Positions 6,630-14,294 of a stretch of 16,753 nucleotides of DNA are shown in pieces. The translations under genes were made by a program, and so were the position numbers. The stretch is from Firmicutes bacterium UBA3920. Lineage in GTDB: Bacteria > Bacillota > Clostridia > Caldicoprobacterales > Xylanivirgaceae. The stretch is from contig DGES01000052.1 in the NCBI GenBank assembly GCA_002386065.1, positions 1-16,753 on the forward strand, given 5' to 3'. Position 1 is the first letter of the stretch. Each line of letters starts with the position of its first letter. The notes under the pieces are model-generated. The model was not told the DNA's origin and ran no database searches. It saw only the letters and a program-made list of their open reading frames with translations.

Positions 6630-7385
6630 ATGTTTTTTTTTCAAGGGCATGGAATGGAAGGAAGAGAACTATTCAAGTTCTTTTCATTAAAAAATTATCA
6701 ATTTCCTCTACATTTTCATAGAGCATATGAGCTAATTCATATTAATCATGGTCAATTGTATGTAGTTATTGATCAAAGAGAATATTTACTAAAAAAAGAT
6801 GATTTAGCATTTATATTTACTAATCAAATGCATGAATTTAAGACTGTTGACTTTTCTGAGATTACAATTATTCTATTTTCGCCAGATCTAATCGGTGATT
6901 TTTATATAAATTATAAAGGCATGATCCCCAACGATAATATATTACATATAGAAGATGAACTTGAACTTGCAAAACTGAATTCCATCTATAGTCAAAAAAG
7001 CTTTCTATATGCTATATGTGCTGATTTGGTGAATCAAAAATCTTTTATTTCGGTTAAACAATCATCCCAAACAAGAGTACTCTATCAAATCTTGCTCTAT
7101 GTAGAAAAAAATTACTCTTTTGATTGTACATTAAAAACTATTGCAAGACATATAGGGTATGATTATGCTTATATATCAAAGCTATTTGCTCAGCAGATGA
7201 ACATAACCTTTACTGAATACTTAAATAATTATCGGATTTCGCAGGCATGTTATCTATTAAAAAATTCGAATCAATCCATTGGAGAAATTGCAATTAATTG
7301 TGGTTATAATAGTTTAAGGACTTTTCATCGTAATTTTAGAAAAATAACTGAAATGACGCCTAATGAATATAGGAAATTAGAATGA
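6630..7385 (+). CDS. AraC-family transcriptional regulator
   Basis: A 251-residue regulator with an N-terminal cupin-like ligand domain (about 10-95; LHFHRAYEL at 27-35 carries the usual His pair and Glu) and a C-terminal AraC DNA-binding domain with two helix-turn-helix units (about 167-187 and 217-237). The second ends in GYNSLRTFHRNFRKITEMTP, the family signature. It most likely senses xylose or a xylo-oligosaccharide and controls the divergent xylC. GGAAGGGG and AAGAGG precede the ATG at 6630; an in-frame ATG at 6654 (residue 9) is possible but has no better site. The absence of a transporter gene beside it is notable. The ligand is inferred from context only. Confidence 0.88.
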   Translation: MFFFQGHGMEGRELFKFFSLKNYQFPLHFHRAYELIHINHGQLYVVIDQREYLLKKDDLAFIFTNQMHEFKTVDFSEITIILFSPDLIGDFYINYKGMIPNDNILHIEDELELAKLNSIYSQKSFLYAICADLVNQKSFISVKQSSQTRVLYQILLYVEKNYSFDCTLKTIARHIGYDYAYISKLFAQQMNITFTEYLNNYRISQACYLLKNSNQSIGEIAINCGYNSLRTFHRNFRKITEMTPNEYRKLE

Positions 7386-7397
7386 TCGTACCGCCAT

Positions 7398-7439
7398 CCC
7401 ATTCCTATAGTTGACATCTTAATGGGTATAATATAATCT
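7398..7439 (+). promoter_or_regulatory. Promoter of the two-component operon, flanked by an inverted repeat
   Basis: A perfect TTGACA (7411-7416) is followed by TATAAT at 15 bases (7432-7437) or TAATCT at 17 bases (7434-7439). CCCATT (7398-7403) and AATGGG (7421-7426) form an inverted repeat around the -35 box and could be an operator, although short repeats of this kind also arise by chance. Confidence 0.6.
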
Positions 7440-7472
7440 AAGTCTTAGCTTATATTTAAAAGGGGTGAAATA

Positions 7473-8528
7473 ATGGAGGAATATTCTATAGAAGGGAAAG
7501 GAAAAGGAGAGATTCATCTTGCTTTTGATATAGCGACCCAACTCATTCCTTTATTAGTAGGTGGGCTTGACAGCAAGCAAAACTACCAAAGAATAACGTC
7601 TATTTTATATGATATGCTGGATTTTAATGCCGTTGTATTCATTGTTAATGATAATATAGAAGCCCAGTCAGGTGATATAAAAATTAATTCTTCCAATGAA
7701 ACCAAGCTTACTTGTGTGGAAGTTGATATAGAGAAGGGATATAGGGTCATTGGTACCCTTAGATTTTATAAACTACCAATGTATGGGATAACAGATACAG
7801 AAAAATCCATGGTGACAGGTATAGGGAAACTTATTTCTACCCAAGTTACATTTAATGGGAAAGATTATTATTCTAGTTTAAGATCAAAGGCAGAACTAAA
7901 GGCCCTCCAAGCTCAGATTAATCCGCATTTTTTGTTTAATGCATTAAATACAATATCGGCAATGTGTAGGACAGAGCCCCTTACGGCCAGAAAGCTGCTT
8001 ATACATCTATCTAACTATTTTAGGGCTACAATAGAGACCTCCCCTGACCTTGTGGAGATTCACAAAGAGTTGAATACAATATCCTATTATTTAGAGATAG
8101 AGAAGGCTCGTTTTGGTGATAGATTTGATGTGGAGATGGATGTACCTACCAATATGGATATAAAGGTTCCGCCTCTCATACTTCAACCTTTAGTAGAAAA
8201 TGCCATAAAGCATGGTTTTTCAGAGAGTATGGATAAAAAGGGCAAGATTATTATAAGAGTAAAAGATTTCGAAACTTATTATGAGGTGTCAGTAGAAGAT
8301 AATGGAAAAGGGATGGATGATGAACTCATAAAAGAAGTGCTAGAAGGTGGATTTGGAGATAAAAAGATAGGACTTTACAATGTTCATCAACGTTTAAAGG
8401 AAGTATATGGGGAAGAAAATGGTCTTATGATAGAATCAGAGGTAGGCGTTGGAACAAAGGCCATATTTCATGTGCCAATAAGGAGGAGGAGTGGAAAGGA
8501 TGCAATTAAAGGTCATTATAGTAGATGA
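7473..8528 (+). CDS. Soluble LytS/YehU-type sensor histidine kinase
   Basis: A 351-residue kinase of the His_kinase (PF06580) type that pairs with LytTR regulators. The phospho-acceptor region QAQINPHFLFNALN places His152 as the modified residue. The ATPase part has the N box with Asn243 (LVENAIKHGF), DNGKGM (276-281) and GLYNVHQRL (300-308). The first ~130 residues have no membrane segment and look like a GAF-type sensory fold, so this is a cytoplasmic sensor, unlike LytS, which has several membrane spans. AAAGGGGTG six bases before ATG supports the start. The gene overlaps the response regulator by 29 bases. The signal is unknown. Confidence 0.9.
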   Translation: MEEYSIEGKGKGEIHLAFDIATQLIPLLVGGLDSKQNYQRITSILYDMLDFNAVVFIVNDNIEAQSGDIKINSSNETKLTCVEVDIEKGYRVIGTLRFYKLPMYGITDTEKSMVTGIGKLISTQVTFNGKDYYSSLRSKAELKALQAQINPHFLFNALNTISAMCRTEPLTARKLLIHLSNYFRATIETSPDLVEIHKELNTISYYLEIEKARFGDRFDVEMDVPTNMDIKVPPLILQPLVENAIKHGFSESMDKKGKIIIRVKDFETYYEVSVEDNGKGMDDELIKEVLEGGFGDKKIGLYNVHQRLKEVYGEENGLMIESEVGVGTKAIFHVPIRRRSGKDAIKGHYSR

Positions 8529-9213
8529 TGAACCATATGCAATAAAAGAACTAAAATATCTCCTTGAGGAATATAGCGATTTTGAAATTTGCGGAGAGGC
8601 ACAGACACGTGAAGAGTGTTTAAGATTGGTAGCAAGGGAGCAGCCTGATGTTGTATTTTTAGATATAGAACTTCAAGGAGAAAATGGAATCAATATTGCC
8701 AAGGAAATAAATAAAATAAACAGTGATATATATATAGTCTTTGCCACAGCATATAGCCAATATGCCGTTGATGCTTTTACTGTGGATGCATTTGACTATA
8801 TATTAAAACCATTTGAGGATGAGCGCATAATAGAGGTGGTGGAGAAGATAAGACAAAGGGTATTGCCCAAACGTATGCCAGATTTTATAACGGCATGGAA
8901 AGATGATAGAATGGTTGTTCTATCACCAGATGAGATAGTATATTTCTGTATAGATGATGGAAAGACGGTGTTAAAGTCCTTAAAAGGGGAATATATAGTA
9001 CCTACTACCCTATCTAATTTAGAGGAAAAGCTCAAATCTTTTGATTTTATGCGTACACATAAGAGTTTTGTAGTTAATTTAAAATATATAAAAGAGATAG
9101 TACCATGGTTTAATCATACCTATGTTCTTGTCATGAAAGGATATGAAGATGATGAGGTACCAGTTAGTCGTACGTATATGAAAAAATTTAAGGATGCCAT
9201 GCAGATAGGATAA
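8500..9213 (+). CDS. LytTR-family response regulator
   Basis: A 237-residue regulator with a receiver domain (1-115) and a LytTR DNA-binding domain (about 130-235). The receiver has the acidic pair Asp9-Asp10, phospho-acceptor Asp55 (VVFLDIEL), Thr83 and Lys103 (LKPF). The C-terminal part shows MRTHKSFVVNLKYI and PVSRTYMKKF, typical of LytTR. I start at ATG 8500, ten bases after AGGAGGAGGA (8481-8490); a GTG at 8491 in the same frame would touch that ribosome binding site. The start lies inside the kinase gene, which implies translational coupling. LytTR regulators often control cell-envelope, carbohydrate or overflow-metabolite genes; the target here is unknown. Confidence 0.9.
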   Translation: MQLKVIIVDDEPYAIKELKYLLEEYSDFEICGEAQTREECLRLVAREQPDVVFLDIELQGENGINIAKEINKINSDIYIVFATAYSQYAVDAFTVDAFDYILKPFEDERIIEVVEKIRQRVLPKRMPDFITAWKDDRMVVLSPDEIVYFCIDDGKTVLKSLKGEYIVPTTLSNLEEKLKSFDFMRTHKSFVVNLKYIKEIVPWFNHTYVLVMKGYEDDEVPVSRTYMKKFKDAMQIG

Positions 9214-9257
9214 AAAATAAAGCCTTGGAACTTTTATATCTTAAAAGCCCCAAGGCT
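9212..9257 (-). terminator. Terminator of the adh-nfnA-nfnB operon
   Basis: AGCCTTGG (9221-9228) and CCAAGGCT (9250-9257) form a perfect 8-bp outer stem, with a second inner stem CTTTTA/TAAAAG. On the minus strand the hairpin is followed by a T-run (TTATTTTTTA, 9220-9211). It lies 14 bases past the nfnB stop. The plus-strand kinase/regulator operon converges on it and has no T-run on its own side. Confidence 0.8.
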
Positions 9258-9271
9258 GAGGGAGATCAAAT

Positions 9272-10660
9272 TTAATCTAAATTTTTAAGGTAGTCATCTA
9301 TGGCATGGGCAGCTTTTTTACCAGCTCCCATTGCTAGTATGACAGTTGCGGCACCTGTTACTGCATCTCCTCCGGCGTACACACCTTCTTTTGAGGTCTG
9401 CATAGTATTTTCATCTACTATTATGCCACCCCAACTGTGGGTATCTAACCCCTCTGTGGTCTCTTTTATTAAGGGATTTGGAGATTGTCCAATTGCTATG
9501 ATTACAGTGTCTACATCTAAAGTAAACTCACTGCCTTCAATTTCAACAGGTCTTCTTCTACCAGATGCATCAGGTTCCCCAAGTTCCATTTCTATACATT
9601 CTATGGCTTTAACCCAACCATCTTCACCTAAAATACGGGTGGGGTTAGTAAGGAGCTTAAATTCAATTCCTTCCTCTTTGGCGTGTTCTATTTCTTCTCG
9701 TCTTGCTGGCATTTCTTCTTCACTGCGTCTATATACTATATATACATTTTTTGCTCCTAATCGTTTTGCTGTTCTTGCGGCATCCATTGCAACGTTTCCA
9801 CCACCTACTACGGCTACACTCTTGCCAACATATATGGGGGTAGGGCTATTTTCTGGATCGTAAGCCTTCATGAGGTTACTTCTTGTTAAAAACTCATTTG
9901 CTGAGTATACGCCGTTTAGGTTTTCGCCTGGTATATTCATGAATTTAGGTAGACCAGCGCCGGAGCCTATAAATATTGCTTTGTATCCTTCTTCAAATAG
10001 TTCATCTATTGTTATAGATTTTCCAACTATGACGTTTTTAACTATCTTCACGCCTAGATCCTCTATCTTTTTTATCTCCTTTGCCACTAGATCCTTTGGC
10101 AGTCTAAACTCGGGTATGCCATATACGAGTACGCCACCAGGTTTGTGTAATGCTTCAAATATTGTTACATCATAGCCTAGTTTTGCAAGCTCGCCGGCGC
10201 ATGTAAGTCCCGCAGGACCAGACCCTACAATAGCAACTTTGTAGTCCATAGTTTTATCCGATATCTTTTCATGGGGAATATCCATGCATTGATCTGCGAC
10301 AAATCTTTCTAGTCGGCCAATGGCCACAGGTTCCCCTTTAATTCCCCTTACACAATTGCCTTCACATTGGGATTCTTGAGGGCATACCCTTCCACATATT
10401 GCAGGTAGAGAGTTTTGTGAAGTTATTATTTTATATGCTTTTTCAAAGTCTTCTTCTTTTATAGCATTTATAAATTGGGGAATTGGCACATTTACAGGAC
10501 AACCTTCAACGCATTTAGGATTTTTACAATCAAGACATCGAGTTGCTTCCTCAATTGCCTGTTCTTTAGTATATCCGAGTGCAACTTCCTTGAAATTTTT
10601 ATTTCTCACATCAGGATGTTGCTGTGGCATCTTTACTTTGTATTTACTCATATTTGGCAT
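9272..10660 (-). CDS. nfnB: NfnB, large subunit of electron-bifurcating ferredoxin:NADP+ oxidoreductase
   Basis: A 462-residue flavoprotein of the glutamate synthase small-subunit type. Residues Cys42/45/50/54 and Cys89/93/99/103 are two [4Fe-4S] cysteine sets. GSGPAG (146-151) is the FAD site, and a second Rossmann motif, VVGGGNVAMDAAR, follows for NADP(H). Placed directly after nfnA it is the bifurcating subunit that couples reduced ferredoxin and NADH to NADP+ reduction in the cytoplasm. I start at ATG 10660, nine bases after GGGGG (10674-10670) and four bases after the nfnA stop; the same frame stays open further upstream, but only by overlapping nfnA. The alternative, a free NADPH-glutamate synthase small subunit (GltD), is disfavoured because no large subunit is present and nfnA is adjacent. 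Confidence 0.92.
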   Translation of the reverse strand: MPNMSKYKVKMPQQHPDVRNKNFKEVALGYTKEQAIEEATRCLDCKNPKCVEGCPVNVPIPQFINAIKEEDFEKAYKIITSQNSLPAICGRVCPQESQCEGNCVRGIKGEPVAIGRLERFVADQCMDIPHEKISDKTMDYKVAIVGSGPAGLTCAGELAKLGYDVTIFEALHKPGGVLVYGIPEFRLPKDLVAKEIKKIEDLGVKIVKNVIVGKSITIDELFEEGYKAIFIGSGAGLPKFMNIPGENLNGVYSANEFLTRSNLMKAYDPENSPTPIYVGKSVAVVGGGNVAMDAARTAKRLGAKNVYIVYRRSEEEMPARREEIEHAKEEGIEFKLLTNPTRILGEDGWVKAIECIEMELGEPDASGRRRPVEIEGSEFTLDVDTVIIAIGQSPNPLIKETTEGLDTHSWGGIIVDENTMQTSKEGVYAGGDAVTGAATVILAMGAGKKAAHAIDDYLKNLD

Positions 10661-10664
10661 ACTA

Positions 10665-11498
10665 TCAATCCCCCAATCCAATCTTGCAAGAGTGAGTTTT
10701 GTCATATTCTCTCTCAATATCTTTATACATGCTCTGCCTTCTGCTGAGCTCATCAAAATCTACTAAGAATCCGTCGAAGTCTGGTCCATCTACACATGCA
10801 AACTTGGTTTCCCCTCCAACGGTTACCCTGCATCCACCACACATACCTGTTCCATCTATCATTATAGGATTCAACGATACCGTTGTAGGTATATTCTTTT
10901 CTTTTGCAAGGTCCACAACTGCCTTCATCATAGGTACAGGGCCTATTGCGATTATCTTGTCAAATTTTTTCTTATCAATTATGTCTTTCATTGCATCAAC
11001 TACTGTACCTTTTATCCCTTTACTACCGTCATCTGTTGCAACTATTACATTAGAATATTGTTTAAATTCGTCCTCCATTATTACAAGTTCTGCAGTTCGA
11101 CCTCCCAAAATGGTATATACTTCAGTGCCAAGTTTAGATAGTTTTTTGACTTGGGGGTAGAGTGGTGCTATACCAACTCCACCACCTATACCAAGAACCC
11201 TCTCATACTTTTCAAGGGGCGCAGGGACACCAAGTGGTCCTGCTACATCTTCTAGATAATCTCCTGCACCTTTAGTACTGAGTAGTTTGGTAGAAAAGCC
11301 TACCTCTTGGTATATAATTGTTATAGTCTTTTTATCCCTATCATAATCAGCTATAGTGAGGGGGATTCTCTCAGCGTTTTTGTGAGATCTTACTATTACA
11401 AATTGTCCAGGTTCGCATCGTCTGGCAATAAAAGGTGCTTCTATAACCATAGACTTCACAAGAGTATTTAATTGTTTAACCTCTAATATCTTATACAT
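10665..11498 (-). CDS. nfnA: NfnA, small subunit of electron-bifurcating ferredoxin:NADP+ oxidoreductase
   Basis: A 277-residue ferredoxin-NADP reductase-like subunit. Residues 44-48 (RIPLT) fit the FAD-binding motif and GIGGGVGIAPL (103-113) the pyridine-nucleotide site, where NADH is oxidised. The C-terminal segment with Asp215, Cys220, Cys223 and Cys235 fits the [2Fe-2S] centre of NfnA, which uses one Asp and three Cys. Together with NfnB it forms the NfnAB complex that makes NADPH. I start at ATG 11498, nine bases after AAAAGG; an ATG at 11507 would sit against that site. The gene begins 14 bases after the upstream alcohol dehydrogenase stop, so all three genes form one operon. It is related to dihydroorotate dehydrogenase electron-transfer subunits (PyrK), but the NfnB partner decides the call. 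Confidence 0.92.
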   Translation of the reverse strand: MYKILEVKQLNTLVKSMVIEAPFIARRCEPGQFVIVRSHKNAERIPLTIADYDRDKKTITIIYQEVGFSTKLLSTKGAGDYLEDVAGPLGVPAPLEKYERVLGIGGGVGIAPLYPQVKKLSKLGTEVYTILGGRTAELVIMEDEFKQYSNVIVATDDGSKGIKGTVVDAMKDIIDKKKFDKIIAIGPVPMMKAVVDLAKEKNIPTTVSLNPIMIDGTGMCGGCRVTVGGETKFACVDGPDFDGFLVDFDELSRRQSMYKDIEREYDKTHSCKIGLGD

Positions 11499-11512
11499 AC
11501 AACCCATCCTTT

Positions 11513-12682
11513 TCAGAAATTAACTTGTTTGCCATAATATGCACATTCAAGTATCTTCTTCATATCTTCTTCTGTGGTCTTTCTGGGATTACTTGCTGTA
11601 CAAGGGTCTAGCACTGCGTTCTTTGCAATGGCATCTATTGAAGATTTAAGTAGATCTTCTGTGACACCATATTCTTTAAAGGTGGGAACAATATCCACCT
11701 TTTTATTCAATTCATCTACTGCAGCAATTAAGGAATCGGTAAGCTGCTTGTCGCTTGCTCCAGGCAGACCAAGTAGTTTTGCTATTTCTGCATATTCTTT
11801 CATGGCAACCTTTGAATTAAACTTGATTACATAGGGGAGAAGTATTGCATTACAGCAGCCATGAGGGATATCAAATACAGCCCCTATCTTATGAGCTAAG
11901 CTGTGGGTTATACCAAGTAGGGCATTACTAAATGCCATACCAGCTAGACATTGGGCGATATGCATCTCTCCCCTTGCACGCTTATCACCATTGTATGAGT
12001 CTTCTAGGTAGTCAAATACCATGCTTATTGCCTCTAGAGCTAATGGATCAGAAAATTTAGATCTAGCAGATGCAACGTATGCCTCAATTGCATGCGTAAG
12101 TGCATCCATACCTGTGTGTGCAACTAATTTTGGAGGCATTGTCTCTGGTATTGTAGTATCAAGTATAGCAATATCTGGAGTTATTTCAAAGTCTGCAAGA
12201 GGATATTTTATTTTAGTTGAGTAATCTGTTATAACAGAGAATGCCGTTACCTCTGTTGCGGTACCACTTGTAGATGGAATAGCTGCAAATATTGCCTTTT
12301 TCCTGAGTTTTGGCATTGAGAAAGGAGTTTTTATATCATCAAATGTGAGTTCAGGATATTCATAAAACACCCACATAGCTTTAGCTGCATCTATAGGTGA
12401 ACCGCCACCTATTGCAACTATGATATCAGGTCCAAACTCCTGCATGGCCTTTGCTCCGGCCATAACTGTTTCAACAGATGGGTCAGGCTCTACTCCTTCA
12501 AAGAGTTTTACCTCCAAACCTGTCTCTTCTAATATGTTTTTTAGTTTGTCTAAAAAGCCAAACTTCTGCATAGAAGAACCACCTGTTACTATAAAGGCCT
12601 TCTTATGCCCCTTTAAATTTTTTAACTCTTCCATGGCGTTTTCACCAAAGTATATATCCCTTGGTAATGTAAAGCGTGCCAT
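11513..12682 (-). CDS. Iron-containing alcohol dehydrogenase, butanol-dehydrogenase type
   Basis: A 389-residue group III alcohol dehydrogenase, the length of clostridial butanol dehydrogenases. GGGSPIDAAK (92-101) binds the cofactor phosphates. Asp193, His197, His260 and His274 show the exact 4-63-14 residue spacing of the metal ligands of this family. TGGSSM (33-38) carries Ser where NAD-specific members usually have Asp, which favours NADP(H). The enzyme would reduce acetaldehyde, butyraldehyde or related aldehydes in the cytoplasm. AAAGGATGTG precedes the ATG. It is the first gene of an operon with nfnA and nfnB, so the NADPH source and an NADPH user would be made together. The exact substrate cannot be told from sequence. 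Confidence 0.93.
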   Translation of the reverse strand: MARFTLPRDIYFGENAMEELKNLKGHKKAFIVTGGSSMQKFGFLDKLKNILEETGLEVKLFEGVEPDPSVETVMAGAKAMQEFGPDIIVAIGGGSPIDAAKAMWVFYEYPELTFDDIKTPFSMPKLRKKAIFAAIPSTSGTATEVTAFSVITDYSTKIKYPLADFEITPDIAILDTTIPETMPPKLVAHTGMDALTHAIEAYVASARSKFSDPLALEAISMVFDYLEDSYNGDKRARGEMHIAQCLAGMAFSNALLGITHSLAHKIGAVFDIPHGCCNAILLPYVIKFNSKVAMKEYAEIAKLLGLPGASDKQLTDSLIAAVDELNKKVDIVPTFKEYGVTEDLLKSSIDAIAKNAVLDPCTASNPRKTTEEDMKKILECAYYGKQVNF

Positions 12683-12740
12683 ATTAACACATCCTTTCTT
12701 TTGTGTCAGATTATATTATATACTAAGTTGCTTATGATTT

Positions 12741-12827
12741 ATAGCCACTATTTTTTTGATTATTGTGGCTATTTGACAAAATATATGGATAACAAGTAAA
12801 AAAGTCAATAATTTCTGGGTTATCCAT
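12741..12827 (-). repeat. Two stem-loops in the operon leader
   Basis: Between the Rex-like promoter and the alcohol dehydrogenase the transcript would carry about 250 untranslated bases. Two inverted repeats are perfect in their arms: ATGGATAAC/GTTATCCAT (12785-12793 with 12819-12827, 25-base loop) and ATAGCCAC/GTGGCTAT (12741-12748 with 12765-12772, 16-base loop). Neither has a T-run on the minus strand. A TATAAT at about 12720-12711 could be a second, nearer promoter, but its -35 is poor. Confidence 0.5.
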
Positions 12828-12936
12828 TAGACTCATTAGGTTTACTAAGATTAGATCGAGATTTTTATATGTGAGCGATCTACTATTATTATTAGGAGAC
12901 TGGTATAAAAATAAACATATAAAAGTCTCTATTAAC

Positions 12937-12963
12937 ATTATAACATTGTTAAAATAATAACAA
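12937..12963 (-). promoter_or_regulatory. Promoter of the adh-nfnAB operon with Rex-like operator
   Basis: On the minus strand TGTTATAAT (12945-12937) is a perfect extended -10 element. Directly upstream, 12946-12963 reads on the plus strand TTGTTAAAATAATAACAA, matching 13 of the 14 fixed positions of the Rex consensus (TTGTTAA, four bases, TTAACAA). The operator occupies about -14 to -31, where the -35 region would lie (TTGTTA, 15-base spacer), so a bound repressor would exclude polymerase. The start would be near 12930, some 250 bases before the first gene. Rex control is inferred. Confidence 0.68.
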
Positions 12964-13058
12964 AGAGATGGCTTACAACGTGCAAATAGAAATGGGTAAG
13001 ATGCTCAAAAAGAAGGATAACTTGCAAACACGAAGTTATAGTAGCTAGGTGAATTTAT

Positions 13059-13214
13059 ATGATATGTATAAAATTAGAATTTTTTAGTCGGCCCATGAAT
13101 AACTATAAAAAAAGAAAATTTTTTGAAGGTTTGAGTTTATATTTAAAAGAGCCAATGAGATTGTCTATAAGGATATTTAAATATAGGGATTTGGAGAACG
13201 ATTCAAAGCGATAA
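13059..13214 (+). CDS. Doubtful 51-residue basic ORF
   Basis: A 51-codon ORF in the long gap between the divergent operons. AGGTGA (13047-13052) lies six bases before the ATG, a proper ribosome binding site. The product is rich in Lys and Arg (for example NNYKKRKFF at 14-22) with no signal or membrane segment and no motif I recognise. In sequence this A/T-rich an ORF of this length can be chance. The 12964-13058 stretch before it holds no clear promoter. Confidence 0.25.
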   Translation: MICIKLEFFSRPMNNYKKRKFFEGLSLYLKEPMRLSIRIFKYRDLENDSKR

Positions 13215-13472
13215 AATCTTGAGTAATACGCTTCAATATGCTATATTACATATAAGATAGGGTATAGATACAAAAAGTTCAAGTACAAATATAGTTCATA
13301 TAATAATACATCTAATAAAGAAGTCATCTTAATCATAAGCAATCTTTACAATTCTAGACTTTCCCTGGAAACACGAAGAAGATAGGAATTGTAAAATCTT
13401 ATATATCTTAGAATCATATTTTAGTAATTTTAAGCGAACAAAAACCTAATTCATATAAGGAGATGAGTTAAT
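13215..13472. other. Non-coding stretch before the sirtuin, with an inverted repeat
   Basis: No gene is seen. TTTACAATTC (13345-13354) and GAATTGTAAA (13386-13395) are a perfect 10-bp inverted repeat, with a possible small inner hairpin TTTC/GAAA (13360-13371). The 10-mer AAACACGAAG inside it (13369-13378) also occurs at 13026-13035. No convincing promoter for the sirtuin gene was found, so the element may lie in its leader. Confidence 0.4.
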
Positions 13473-14216
13473 ATGAGTATAGATAGATTGAAAGAAATAA
13501 TAGAGGGGAGTAATAATATAGTATTCTTTGGAGGGGCAGGAACATCTACAGAGAGTAATATTCCTGATTTTAGATCAGCAGATAGTGGAATATATAATAA
13601 AAAGGATAAAAAGTATCCCTATTCGCCGGAGATAATGATAAACCATACTTTTTTTACTTCCCATCCAGAGGAGTTTTTTAAATTTTATAGAAATGAGATG
13701 GTGTTTAGAGATGCTCGCCCCAACGATGCACATATAGTATTGGCCGAACTTGAGAGGATGGGTAAGTTAAAGGCTATCATAACACAGAATATAGATGGAC
13801 TCCACCAAAAGGCAGGAAGCAAAAACGTATTAGAACTTCATGGAACAATCCATAGAAATTACTGTATTAACTGCGGCAGGGAATATGATTTAGACTATGT
13901 ACTTGCAAGTGAGCCACTAGTACCAAAATGTGAAAAATGTGGAGGTATAGTAAGGCCAGATGTAGTGCTCTATGAAGAAGGCCTCGATATGAAGGTATTG
14001 AATAGGGCAATAAAGGCCATAAAAAAGGCAAATGTTCTCATAGTAGGAGGTACATCTCTAGTTGTATATCCTGCAGCGGGTCTTGTAGAATATTTTAAAG
14101 GAGATGAACTTGTCTTAATAAACAAGAGTCCTACACGCTATGATTATAGGGCGTCTGTTGTGATAAATGATAGTATAGGCAAGGTTTTAAGAGAGGCTAC
14201 ACGGGATATATTATAA
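13473..14216 (+). CDS. cobB: Sir2-family NAD-dependent protein deacylase
   Basis: A 247-residue sirtuin that uses NAD+ to remove acetyl or other acyl groups from protein lysines, releasing nicotinamide and O-acyl-ADP-ribose. GGAGTSTESNIPDFR (20-34) is the NAD-binding signature, TQNIDGLH (104-111) the second, and His123 (ELHG) the catalytic base. Cys131/134 and Cys153/156 hold the structural zinc. GTSLVVYPAAG (193-203) completes the NAD pocket. Length is normal for bacterial class U or III sirtuins. AAGGAGATG precedes the ATG. The RadC gene follows after 78 bases without a terminator, so they are probably co-transcribed. By deacylating metabolic enzymes it could add a second NAD+-linked control, but no target is evident. 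Confidence 0.94.
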   Translation: MSIDRLKEIIEGSNNIVFFGGAGTSTESNIPDFRSADSGIYNKKDKKYPYSPEIMINHTFFTSHPEEFFKFYRNEMVFRDARPNDAHIVLAELERMGKLKAIITQNIDGLHQKAGSKNVLELHGTIHRNYCINCGREYDLDYVLASEPLVPKCEKCGGIVRPDVVLYEEGLDMKVLNRAIKAIKKANVLIVGGTSLVVYPAAGLVEYFKGDELVLINKSPTRYDYRASVVINDSIGKVLREATRDIL

Positions 14217-14294
14217 AATAAATAAGAAGGGAGGATTTTTTTCTTTTTTGTAGAATAGAGCAGGAAAGAATAAGATGAGATAGGTGATATTGGT

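Noticed and set aside
9300..9863. Long plus-strand open frame opposite nfnB, and similar ones opposite nfnA and the alcohol dehydrogenase
   Set aside because: They are complements of well-supported genes, start without ribosome binding sites and encode Ser/Pro-rich sequence typical of antisense frames.
9272..10660. Annotation as glutamate synthase (gltD)
   Set aside because: No glutamate synthase large subunit is nearby, and the partner gene is a clear NfnA, so the bifurcating transhydrogenase fits better.
12732..12938. Minus-strand 68-codon ORF in the operon leader
   Set aside because: Its ATG lies inside the -10 element, before the predicted transcription start, and it has no ribosome binding site.
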